Source: Paenibacillus oralis (GTDB lineage Bacteria > Bacillota > Bacilli > Paenibacillales > Paenibacillaceae). Taken from it: a DNA stretch of 64,000 nt. The translations under genes and the position numbers were made by a program. The notes beneath the pieces were generated by a model. It searched no databases. It saw only the letters and a program-made list of their open reading frames with translations, and had not been told where the DNA came from. Of this stretch, positions 45,499 through 52,836 are shown piece by piece. The stretch spans positions 3,182,304 through 3,246,303 of the forward strand of contig NZ_RRCN01000001.1 of assembly GCF_003863965.1 (NCBI RefSeq), written 5' to 3'. Within the stretch, counting starts at the first letter, position 1. Each line of letters begins with the position of its first letter.

Positions 45499-45525
45499 TG
45501 CCCCGCGGGGCAGCGGCCGGATCAA

Positions 45526-46272
45526 TCAGTCTTGCTCTCCCGACAACAGCCTGAGCAAATTCTCGGGAATATTGATCTTGCGGTCGTCGATCATCAGCTG
45601 AAATTCGCCTGCTGCTGCGGCCTGATTGGCTAGCTTGATCTCCTCCATTTCCCGCTGCAGCTGCTCCATTTTGATGTCCAACTCGTACGCGGTGTCGGCG
45701 GCTTTTTTTAAATCCTGAAGCAGCCGCTCTGGGACGGACTCATTGTATTTGTAAAAAATTTTGTGCTCCAGACTGGCCCAGAAATCCATGGCGATCGTGC
45801 GGATCTGGATTTCCACGCACACCGGCTCTTCGCCGTCCGACATGAACACGGGAACCTCGACCAGCATGTGCAAACTTTTGTAGCCATTGGATTTCGGGTG
45901 TTTGATGTAATCCTTGATCGACAACACGTTTAAATCCTTCTGGTTTTGCAGCATTTGGCTGATCCGGTAAATGTCCGAAATGAAGGAGCAGGTGATCCGG
46001 ATGCCGGCGATATCGTGGATACTGCTTTTGATGCCGTCCAGGGAGAGCGGACCGCCTTTGCGGTATATCTTTTTCATAATGCTCTCCGGGGATTTGAGGC
46101 GCGATTTCGTATGCTCGATCGGATTGTAGTCGTGCAGCATCTGGAATTCTTCCTGCAAGATCTCGATTTTCGTCTCCAGCTCTTGCAAAGCGAATTTATA
46201 CATCATCATAAAACGGGTCAGCTTTTTCTGTAAGGCTTTCATTTGTTCCAGGGGTAAAGAAATATCGGTCAT
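45526..46272 (-). CDS. Small alarmone synthetase (RelP/RelQ-type (p)ppGpp synthetase)
   Basis: A single-domain RelA/SpoT synthetase of about 248 residues that makes (p)ppGpp from ATP and GTP or GDP. Motifs: HDIAGIRITCSF near the middle, the GTP-binding stretch KHPKSNGYKSLHMLVEVP, and VEIQIRTIAMDFWASLEHKIFYKY. There is no hydrolase, TGS or ACT domain. ATG 46272 is used, because the frame upstream of it lies in the divergent promoter region and AAAGGACGG precedes this ATG. It is slightly longer than B. subtilis YwaC and YjbM (about 210). Likely induced by cell-wall stress, as for YwaC homologues. Confidence 0.92.
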   Translation of the reverse strand: MTDISLPLEQMKALQKKLTRFMMMYKFALQELETKIEILQEEFQMLHDYNPIEHTKSRLKSPESIMKKIYRKGGPLSLDGIKSSIHDIAGIRITCSFISDIYRISQMLQNQKDLNVLSIKDYIKHPKSNGYKSLHMLVEVPVFMSDGEEPVCVEIQIRTIAMDFWASLEHKIFYKYNESVPERLLQDLKKAADTAYELDIKMEQLQREMEEIKLANQAAAAGEFQLMIDDRKINIPENLLRLLSGEQD

Positions 46273-46396
46273 GTTTACCGTCCTTTTTTGCCAAGAAGTC
46301 TGAAAATAATTCAGTAAGTTTATTATACCGCAGAGGAGAAGGTAGATTCCAGAAAGGGGGATGCTATAATGGTAAATATAGTTAAGGAGGGGTGAT

Positions 46397-46835
46397 ATGC
46401 GCTTAGACAACATCGATCAATTAAAAAAAGAGCTGGACGCAGTTCGGCCATTGCCGCCGGCGGCCGTCAAAAATCTGGACGAGGTCTATCGGATAGAATG
46501 GACGTACAACTCGAATGCGATGGAAGGCAACACGCTTACCCTCTTGGCAACGAAGCTCGTGCTTGAGGAAGGGTTAACAATCGGCGGCAAAAAGCTGCGC
46601 GAGCATTTTGAGGTAATCAATCACTCCGAAGCTATCGACTATGTCGAAGATATTGTGCAGCGCGAAACGGAGCTTTCGGAATTTGTACTCAAGTCGCTTC
46701 ATCAACTCATCTTAAAAAATATCGATGGAGGCCCTTGAAACAGCCAGCGTTCATGGCGATCTCGAGCCGTTTGTGGAGCTGGTCTCCGGATGCGTGGAGG
46801 ACAGCTTGCGCAGATACATCGGTACGGTGAAATAA
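46397..46835 (+). pseudogene. Fic-family protein with the catalytic core deleted
   Basis: Codons 1-113 (46397-46738) match the N-terminal half of a Fic AMP-transferase, including the inhibitory-helix motif S39NAMEGN. The homology stops after LKSLHQLILKNIDGG. A second frame from 46725 (ALETASVHGDLEPFVELV... to TAA 46833-46835) reads as the extreme C-terminus of the same family. The intervening catalytic region with HPFxDGNG is absent, so an internal deletion of several hundred bases with a frame change is likely. The product cannot be an active AMPylator. Confidence 0.82.
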
Positions 46836-46869
46836 TTACATCAGGCCCACTGCAAAAGGGGGAAATATC

Positions 46870-47013
46870 ATGAGAACGGAAGACCAAATCAAGCGCAAAC
46901 TCTATGAATTAAAACAACTGTCGGCCAAAAGAGCCAATGACCCTGTTGTACAAGCCCAGATTGAGATACTGGAATGGGTGTTAAACCAGCCGATCGAGAA
47001 ATACCACGTTTAA
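46870..47013 (+). CDS. 47-residue hypothetical protein
   Basis: ATG 46870 follows AAAGGGGGAAAT and opens a 47-codon frame (MRTEDQIKRKLYELKQLSAK...). The sequence is mostly charged helix and may form a small coiled coil. I do not recognise the family. The TAA stop lies where the MITE-like element begins, so the original C-terminus may have been different. Confidence 0.6.
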   Translation: MRTEDQIKRKLYELKQLSAKRANDPVVQAQIEILEWVLNQPIEKYHV

Positions 47014-47019
47014 GAGGTT

Positions 47020-47296
47020 GTTCAAAAAGTCATCTTTCCATGACGAAGTCGTTCATGAAGCGGGTTCGACGTCGAATCTTGAATTCAGCCGGGCCTAGCG
47101 TATGCTTCCGAAGCATGTTTCCTGCGGAAACATTTCAGTTGCTCACGTAGGCTCACGAGCATATGCTTCCGAAGCCGTTTTCTCCGAAAACGTTTAGCTC
47201 CGCTACTCAGTCCCTAGCTTCATCCGACCTAAAGCGTTTTGAAAAAACGCACATCGTAAGCAAAAGCTTCGGTCCTGAAAACCTGACTTTTTGAAC
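47020..47296. repeat. MITE-like element, copy 2 (277 bp)
   Basis: Termini GTTCAAAAAGTCA (47020-47032) and TGACTTTTTGAAC (47284-47296) are identical to copy 1 at 37502. Long interior blocks are shared (for example GAATTCAGCCGGGCCTAGC and TACTCAGTCCCTAGCTTCAT). This copy has about 34 extra bases in the middle containing more hairpins. With the promoter region of gldA it accounts for the gene-free stretch 47014-47415. Confidence 0.82.
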
Positions 47297-47323
47297 ACGA
47301 ACTTTAAATAAAAGTTTGGTATA

Positions 47324-47351
47324 ATAAATTTAGCATGATAAATTTGGCATA
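47324..47351 (+). promoter_or_regulatory. Tandem 14-bp repeats upstream of gldA
   Basis: ATAAATTTAGCATG (47324-47337) and ATAAATTTGGCATA (47338-47351) are adjacent direct repeats matching at 12 of 14 positions. They sit in the likely promoter region and could bind a regulator. Confidence 0.45.
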
Positions 47352-47415
47352 ATGTAGAATGTTTGGCACATGTTATAACCGAATATGGACAAAAACCATG
47401 TAAGGAGTGATCGCA

Positions 47416-48519
47416 ATGGCAAACATCGTTTTTATCTCACCGGGCAAATACATTCAGGGCGCAGGAGCGCTCAAGGAACTGGGTAAACACATTAAAGAGC
47501 TGGGCCGTAAACCGCTGATCATCGCCGATGAGGTGGTTTGGGGCATTACCGGGGACGTGATCAAGCAAAGCTTGTCTTCGGAGGGCAAGGAGTTTCATTT
47601 CGTTTCTTTTAACGGCGAAGCTTCTAGCAATGAAGTCAACCGTATCGCCCAGGAGGGGCAGTCGCAATCCGTCGATTTCGTCATCGGCGTCGGCGGCGGC
47701 AAAACGCTGGACACGGCCAAGGCCGTTTCCGACGAACTGAAATCCAAAGTGGTGATCGTTCCGACCACGGCGTCGACCGATGCGCCTACAAGCGCTTTGT
47801 CCGTAATCTATAGCGATGCAGGCGTATTCGAGTCCTACCGGTTTTACCATAAAAATCCCGACTTGGTCCTGGTCGACACCGCCGTTGTGGCTAAAGCGCC
47901 CGCCCGCCTGTTCGCTTCGGGGATCGCCGACGCGATGGCGACATGGATTGAAGTGCGCGCCACGGTAAAAAGCAACGGTACCGCCATGTCCGGCGGTAAA
48001 ACGAGCATTGCCGCGCAAGCGATTGCCCAAGCCTGCGAAGAAACGCTGTTCAAGTACGGAATCCCCGCTTATCAAGCCGTGCAAAAAGGACTGGTCACCC
48101 GGCATGTGGAGGCGGTTGTCGAAGCGAACACCCTGCTGTCCGGCCTCGGTTTCGAAAGCGGCGGTTTGGCGGCGGCCCACGCAATTCACAACGGATTTAC
48201 GGTGTTATCGGGCGATATCCATCACTTGACCCACGGCGAAAAAGTAGCCTACGGCACGCTGGTTCAACTGGTGCTGGAACTGCATCCTGAGGCGGAGATC
48301 ATCAAGTATATCGACTTTTACCAGGAACTGGGTCTTCCGACAACCTTGAAGGAACTGCACCTGGAACATGTGACTTTTGAGGAACTGCTGAAAGTGGGCC
48401 AAGCCGCCACGCAGCCAAATGAAACGATGGTGAATCTGTCGAACGAAATTACCGCCGAGCAAGTAGCCAACGCCATCTTGGCGGTTGATGTGTTGAGCAA
48501 CCAGGTGGCATCGGCGTAA
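47416..48519 (+). CDS. gldA: Glycerol dehydrogenase
   Basis: A 367-residue zinc-dependent, NAD-linked iron-containing-alcohol-dehydrogenase-family enzyme that oxidises glycerol to dihydroxyacetone in the cytoplasm. The NAD-binding motif is [14 protein letters not shown]. The metal ligands are the Asp of GIADAMATW and the His residues of AAHAIHNGF and [13 protein letters not shown] 47416 is 8 nt after AAGGAG; the GTG at 47407 overlaps that site and is rejected. It is a single-gene unit with its own terminator. No dihydroxyacetone kinase gene is nearby. Confidence 0.94.
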   Translation: MANIVFISPGKYIQGAGALKELGKHIKELGRKPLIIADEVVWGITGDVIKQSLSSEGKEFHFVSFNGEASSNEVNRIAQEGQSQSVDFVIGVGGGKTLDTAKAVSDELKSKVVIVPTTASTDAPTSALSVIYSDAGVFESYRFYHKNPDLVLVDTAVVAKAPARLFASGIADAMATWIEVRATVKSNGTAMSGGKTSIAAQAIAQACEETLFKYGIPAYQAVQKGLVTRHVEAVVEANTLLSGLGFESGGLAAAHAIHNGFTVLSGDIHHLTHGEKVAYGTLVQLVLELHPEAEIIKYIDFYQELGLPTTLKELHLEHVTFEELLKVGQAATQPNETMVNLSNEITAEQVANAILAVDVLSNQVASA

Positions 48520-48540
48520 ACCCTTTGATCCAGCGATCCC

Positions 48541-48583
48541 AAAAGCGAAAGTGCATGCAAGCCGTGCACCTTCGCTTTTTTCT
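48541..48583 (+). terminator. Terminator of gldA
   Basis: AAAAGCGAAAGTGCA (48541-48555) pairs with TGCACCTTCGCTTTT (48565-48579), with one mismatch, then a T-run. Confidence 0.9.
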
Positions 48584-48749
48584 TTGGACTCCATTTTTAG
48601 GCCGACGGAAAAATATCATAATTCATCCGGCCAGAGCTCGCTCCGGCCGGAAATGTACTATCTTCCTTGTCTATTTATCCAAGAAATAGACTCTTATGTC
48701 TCATATATTGTGAGGTTAATGACCACTTTATATGAGGGAGTTGAGTTTA

Positions 48750-48884
48750 ATGGCAGTAAGTCCAAGTCCAAGTCCGCTTTGCCGTAAGTTTGCGGCAATC
48801 CTTGGTGCAACACCTCAAGTTATTAACGGCGTCTGTACCGCTTCGAGAGTTCGCAATATGCCAGGGAAGTCCGCGATGCCTTGA
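48750..48884 (+). CDS. Possible 44-residue protein
   Basis: ATG 48750 follows AGGGAG by about 10 nt and opens a 44-codon frame starting MAVSPSPSPLCRKFAAILGA. A clear terminator hairpin follows at 48948, so a short transcript is plausible. I do not recognise the sequence. It is the only candidate gene in the stretch 48520-49027. Confidence 0.3.
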   Translation: MAVSPSPSPLCRKFAAILGATPQVINGVCTASRVRNMPGKSAMP

Positions 48885-48947
48885 ACGTCCTGACAACCCG
48901 GATTGTAAAGCCGTAAAGGAAAACCTGCGTTGCGTTAGCTATCATAT

Positions 48948-48988
48948 ATAAAGTCCTCTAACCCGTTGGATCGGTTTGAGGACTTTAT
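48948..48988. terminator. Hairpin terminator
   Basis: ATAAAGTCCTC (48948-48958) and GAGGACTTTAT (48978-48988) are perfectly complementary, with an inner AACC/GGTT pairing. It lies between the possible 44-residue gene (+) and the HTH gene (-) and may serve both. Confidence 0.75.
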
Positions 48989-49027
48989 CATTTTACGGAC
49001 CTTTGCCGCCAGCCCAATGGACAGTCT

Positions 49028-49243
49028 CTATTGATCATTCTCATCCACGGACACGATCAGTTGATCGACCGTAATATTCAAAGCATTGCAAATCTGCTCC
49101 AGCGTGCGAATATAGACCCTGTCCACCGAATCGGAACAGAGATGATTGATAGTCGCAATCCGCATATTCATCGACAGGGCGAATTGTCTTTGTGAAATAT
49201 TCCGTTTGGCAAGGATTTCCCGTAAGCGTATACGAATTTTCAT
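49028..49243 (-). CDS. Small Xre-type HTH regulator
   Basis: A 71-residue single-domain DNA-binding protein: LREILAKRNISQRQFALSMNMRIATINHLCS carries the helix-turn-helix, and LEQICNALNITVDQLI is the usual C-terminal helix. It starts beside the left end of an IS605-type relic (49261), so its own promoter may be altered by that insertion. Targets are unknown. Confidence 0.88.
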   Translation of the reverse strand: MKIRIRLREILAKRNISQRQFALSMNMRIATINHLCSDSVDRVYIRTLEQICNALNITVDQLIVSVDENDQ

Positions 49244-49445
49244 TAATAATGTAAAGGATACTCGAGACTTAAGTCATGAGAGGAATTTGTGTAGTTTCCA
49301 CCTCACTGACAAGCTATATTCCTTTACTTCCTCCCTTCAAAATATTGCAAAGACATTACTTTCACTTTAAATGGGAACAAATGTTTGGTACAATAGAATG
49401 AGATAGATGTTGCTTTCTTGTATTGACTTCACCTTTTGAAGTGTG

Positions 49446-50245
49446 GTGACAGGTTTGAAACTTACTTTAACAGCGAAAGTGAAAATACTGCCTAATGAAC
49501 AACAAGCGGATTGGTTACGGCAAACTCTATGTGCTGCTGCTGAGTAACGACTTATATCTGGCGATGACGGTTCTCATAACGGACTGGGCCATTTGCGACC
49601 GGAGAGAGAATTGCGCAATACTTTTCGAGCAACCACTTGTCTCTACTTATACATAAAGACAAAATCCTCTCCAAGACTCTACTCCACAACATGATGTATC
49701 GACCCCTTGGAAATGCATCCTTTTCAAGAAATCCGAGTACGACCTGGTGTGGAATAGGGACTATTCGCTCTCCGAACAAATCATCTCCATCAACACGCTG
49801 TTTGGTCGGATCAAAGTACCCTACATAACGAAAGGTATGGATTCTTACTTTGATGGATCTTGGTCCTACGGCACTGCAAAGTTGGTCCACAAGAAGGGGA
49901 AGTTTTTCCTCCATATTCCAGTATCCCAAGAAATCTCCGAAATCGAAACAGGAGCCATCCATCAAGTCGTTGGTATTGATCTTGGGATCAACTTTATCGC
50001 CACCAGTTATGATTCGCAGGGCAAGTGTACGTTCTTCCATGGTCGACCGAAAAGTGATTGCAGTAGATCCCAAGTACACCTCACAGACCTGCCCAAAGTG
50101 CGAACATAAAAATAAAGGGAACCGGGACAAGAAGAAGCATCACTTCAAATGTAAAAAATGCGGGTATAGCTCAAATGATGATCGAGTGGCCGCCGTGAAT
50201 CTTCAGCGTATTGGAATGAAGTACATCACTGAAGGGATTGTATAG
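49446..50245 (+). pseudogene. tnpB: Broken tnpB (RNA-guided nuclease relic)
   Basis: Three separated pieces are visible. The N-terminal piece 49446-49547 reads LKLTLTAKVKILPNEQQ and hits a stop. The middle piece (about 49720-50040) contains the RuvC-I block HQVVGIDLGINFIATSYDSQGK. After an internal deletion and a frame change near 50045, the C-terminal piece (to TAG 50245) has VDPKYTSQTCPKCEHKNKGNRD, a second CxxC and the RuvC-III block SNDDRVAAVNLQRIG. The helical part with the RuvC-II Glu is gone. The protein cannot be active. Confidence 0.85.
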
Positions 50246-50361
50246 GTATTCTTATACAATGGGGCAGATGTCAACCTGCCTATAGTAACGCCATGTTAAG
50301 GAAGGAGACTTTTTGCCCATGCACTTCCGGGCAGTTACAAGCTCGTGACTTTAGTCATGAG
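50110..50361 (+). ncRNA. Possible omega-RNA (reRNA) region of the TnpB relic
   Basis: In IS605-type elements the guide RNA spans the 3' end of tnpB to the right end, and its guide is the flanking DNA. Here the 3' coding end and right-end palindrome are uninterrupted. The guide would start after about 50361. This is assigned by position only; no promoter or structure was verified. Confidence 0.35.
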
Positions 50362-50442
50362 TAGTTGACAGTTCCTCTAAGATAGAACATGACAATAAAA
50401 GAGATATTTCGGTGACAAATTAATATATACCTTTACTTTTTG

Positions 50443-50473
50443 GCAGACATTATATTATTATATTTATGTCAGC
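50443..50473. promoter_or_regulatory. Dyad in the promoter region of the small RHH-like gene
   Basis: GCAGACAT (50443-50450) and ATGTCAGC (50466-50473) are inverted at 7 of 8 positions around an AT-only spacer that could hold the -10. This layout fits autoregulation by the small DNA-binding-like protein that follows. Confidence 0.4.
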
Positions 50474-50497
50474 AAAAACAAATTTTAGGAGGTGAGA

Positions 50498-50674
50498 CTG
50501 ATCACCAACAAGAAAATAGGGCGTCCTTTTTCGGAAAATCCGAAAGAAATCCGTCTTACGGTGCGGCTTGATAAGAGGCACAATGACATCCTCGAACGTT
50601 ATGCCGCAAAGCATAAGGTGACCAGAAATGAGGCTATGAGACGGGGCATCGAGAAACTGGACGACCATGCATAA
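50498..50674 (+). CDS. Small ribbon-helix-helix-like protein
   Basis: A protein of about 58 residues: GRPFSENPKEIRLTVRLDKRHNDILERYAAKHKVTRNEAMRRGIEKL. A short strand (IRLTVRLD) followed by two helices matches the CopG/Arc ribbon-helix-helix pattern of small DNA-binding proteins and antitoxins. The start is unusual. AGGAGG (50488-50493) is followed by no ATG; CTG 50498 is 4 nt away, and GTG 50492 overlaps the ribosome site. No partner toxin is evident; the next gene is of unknown function. Confidence 0.7.
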   Translation: MITNKKIGRPFSENPKEIRLTVRLDKRHNDILERYAAKHKVTRNEAMRRGIEKLDDHA

Positions 50675-50814
50675 GAAAGGGAAGTGGCTCACCCCTCTAA
50701 AGAATTCGCCACTTCCACAACGCGAGCTGTCTGGACGACAGACTGCACCTTAAATTTATCATGTGCATGTCTTTCTTTCAAGGCGCCGCGATCCCACACG
50801 AAAGGAAGATGAAA

Positions 50815-51099
50815 ATGAAAAGTATGCTAGAAGCCTTATACTGCGGTGAAATCCGCCCGGAGGCATCGATTGTTCCGGCAGATCCCGAGTACCGAGCCGT
50901 AAATCGAAAGCTATCCGAGGCCATACAAATGTGGAAAGAAAAACTTTCGCCTAATGAGTTTAAGCAGCTTGAGGATATGTTTGATTTACGCCGCAAATCG
51001 GAATCGTTATTAGCCGCAGCTTCTTTTGTTAACGGATTTCAATTGGGGACGCTGATGATGATCGATGTGTATTCGGCTAAGGATGGGCTTGGATTGTAG
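50815..51099 (+). CDS. Hypothetical protein (MKSxLEELYxGxIxP family)
   Basis: A 94-residue protein beginning MKSMLEALYCGEIRPEAS, the hallmark of a widespread uncharacterised Firmicutes family (I believe DUF6809). The remainder is helical with a final FVNGFQLGTLMMIDVY helix typical of that family. ATG 50815 is 8 nt after AAGGA. It lies 140 bp after the ribbon-helix-helix-like gene and ends before a terminator. Members are often found near mobile elements or HTH genes, as here. The function is unknown. Confidence 0.72.
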   Translation: MKSMLEALYCGEIRPEASIVPADPEYRAVNRKLSEAIQMWKEKLSPNEFKQLEDMFDLRRKSESLLAAASFVNGFQLGTLMMIDVYSAKDGLGL

Positions 51100-51176
51100 T
51101 GTAGATAACGATTATTAGATACGCCGAGATTGCACCAACGTAAATCCGCGGGAAGTCCTTAGAAAGTCCTTAGAAA

Positions 51177-51207
51177 GTCCGTGCTTAGCCGCACGGGCTT
51201 TTTTCGG
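51177..51207 (+). terminator. Terminator preceded by short direct repeats
   Basis: TCCGTGC (51178-51184) pairs with GCACGGG (51191-51197) before TTTTTT. Just upstream, AGTCCTTAGAA is repeated in tandem (about 51154-51179). Confidence 0.8.
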
Positions 51208-51267
51208 TTAATTCATATAACTAGTCTGAAGTATCCATCTCCTCACGTTGCCCCGCAAGCGAACGAA

Positions 51268-51448
51268 GTGCAAAAGTGCAGTTCATTCGGCCCCAATCAG
51301 GCCATTTATGCGGGTTCAAATGCAAAAGTGCAGGCGATTTTTACCATTTTGATCAAATTTGTCTCCAAACCCCGTTTTCAACTGCACTTTTGCATTTCAT
51401 TGGGCAAATTTACCGATTTTAGCTTATTTCAACTGCACTTTTGCATTT
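51268..51448. repeat. ATGCAAAAGTGCA repeats, two forward then two inverted (copy 1)
   Basis: TGCAAAAGTGCAG occurs near 51269-51281 and, as AAATGCAAAAGTGCAGG, near 51318-51334. Its reverse complement AACTGCACTTTTGCATTT occurs near 51380-51397 and 51431-51448. The same motif recurs at 57411-57593. It is non-coding and fills the gap before sbcD. Confidence 0.75.
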
Positions 51449-51639
51449 GGAGCGGCCGGGCGTGGGAACCACGGGGTATTTGGAGCGGTCGGGGCGTGGG
51501 AACCGCGGGTTATTTGGAGCATTTTGAGCTAGATTCTTCTGATATAATAGAGTTGTTTAGACGAAAATAGAAACCGACGAGGTATAAATACACTAGAATC
51601 GTGTTTTGGTCATAGAAGAGAAAGGATGGTCGGAAGCTG

Positions 51640-52836
51640 ATGAAAATTTTTCACACGGCGGACTGGCATCTGGGGAAGCTGGTGCAGGGCGTATATATGA
51701 CGGAGGATCAGAGGCACGTATTGAAGCAGTTTATAAAAGACATTGAAGCGGAGCGGCCGGATGTGGTGATCATTGCGGGCGACTTGTACGATCGGGCGGT
51801 TCCGCCGACGGAGGCCGTGCAATTGCTGGACGATCTGCTGGAGAGCATCGTGCTGCGGCTCAAGGTGCCGGTGCTGGCGGTGGCCGGGAATCATGACAGC
51901 CCGACGCGGCTGGATTTCGGTCATCGCATCATGAGGGCGTCGGGATTACATATTGCGGGGGTGCTGTCCGCCCAGCTCGAACCGGTGGTGCTTCGCGACG
52001 AGTATGGAGAAGTTCATTTCCATCTCGTCCCTTATACCGAACCCGGCAAAGTGCGGCAAACGTTCGGCGACCAGGAAGTCCGCACCCATGATGACGCGAT
52101 GCGGGTCATCACGGACGCGATCAAGCGGACGATGGACCCGGTCGCGAGACATGTATTGGTGGGACATGCCTTCGTGACGCCGCACGGGGAGCCGGAAGCG
52201 AACACCAGCGATTCGGAGCGGCCGCTGGCCATTGGCGGAGCCGAGCATGTGAGCGCCCGGCATTTTGCCGGATTTCATTATACGGCGTTGGGGCATTTGC
52301 ATCAGGCGCATCATGTCGGCGACGAAACGGTCCGTTATGCGGGTTCGCCGCTAAAGTATTCGATTTCCGAGGAGCATCACCGGAAAGGATATTTGATCGT
52401 CGAGCTGGATGGTACAGGGCAGGTACGAGTGGAGCAGCGGTCGCTTCTCCCAAGGCGCGATATGCGCACGGTGGAAGGGCTGATCGCCGATATCGAACGC
52501 CATCCCGTCAACGAAGATTACGTGTTTGTGCGTCTGCTGGACGAGGCGCTGGTGCTTGCGCCAATGGAGCGGGTGCGCTCGGTGTATCCGAACGCCATGC
52601 ACGTGGAGCGGAAACAGGCGATCCGCAGCCTGACGGGAGATCTGCAGGAAACCCAGGGACGTGCGCAAATGGACGGGTATTCTTTGTTCAGGGCTTTTTA
52701 CCAGGAAGTTACGGGCGACGAGCCTTCCGCGGAAACGGAACGGCTGTTTGCCGAAACCTTGCAGGAAATCGTTTTGAAGGAAGGGGAACGGGATGAAGCC
52801 ATTGAAGCTGACGATGACGGCATTCGGGCCGTATAA
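51640..52836 (+). CDS. sbcD: Exonuclease subunit SbcD
   Basis: A 398-residue Mre11-type nuclease, the catalytic subunit of SbcCD, which opens hairpins and trims blocked DNA ends. Phosphoesterase motifs are complete: FHTADWHLGK (1), IAGDLYDRAVPP (2), VAGNHDSPTRL (3), and VGHAF plus ALGHLHQAHH (4/5). A C-terminal capping region follows. The gene overlaps sbcC by 44 bp, so the two are translated together. A TATAAT lies upstream at 51543-51548, without a clear -35. Confidence 0.96.
   Translation: MKIFHTADWHLGKLVQGVYMTEDQRHVLKQFIKDIEAERPDVVIIAGDLYDRAVPPTEAVQLLDDLLESIVLRLKVPVLAVAGNHDSPTRLDFGHRIMRASGLHIAGVLSAQLEPVVLRDEYGEVHFHLVPYTEPGKVRQTFGDQEVRTHDDAMRVITDAIKRTMDPVARHVLVGHAFVTPHGEPEANTSDSERPLAIGGAEHVSARHFAGFHYTALGHLHQAHHVGDETVRYAGSPLKYSISEEHHRKGYLIVELDGTGQVRVEQRSLLPRRDMRTVEGLIADIERHPVNEDYVFVRLLDEALVLAPMERVRSVYPNAMHVERKQAIRSLTGDLQETQGRAQMDGYSLFRAFYQEVTGDEPSAETERLFAETLQEIVLKEGERDEAIEADDDGIRAV

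Larger units (their letters stand above)
49261..50361 (+). mobile_element. IS200/IS605-type element relic with both hairpin ends
   Basis: CTCGAGACTTAAGTCATGAG (49261-49280) and CTCGTGACTTTAGTCATGAG (50342-50361) are matching subterminal palindromes of the kind recognised by the Y1 transposase TnpA. Between them lies only a broken tnpB. No tnpA is present, so this is an IS1341-like or decayed form that could only move with help in trans. The exact ends were not determined. Confidence 0.8.

Noticed and set aside
46273-46413. Longer N-terminus for the small alarmone synthetase
   Set aside because: The extra codons come from the divergent promoter region, have no family similarity and no ribosome site; ATG 46272 has one.
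48551-48787. 78-codon frame after gldA
   Set aside because: It starts inside the gldA terminator hairpin and has no ribosome site; the shorter frame at 48750 is the better, though still weak, candidate.
49552-50130. 192-codon minus-strand frame
   Set aside because: It is antisense to the tnpB relic, whose plus-strand pieces carry clear RuvC and zinc-finger motifs.
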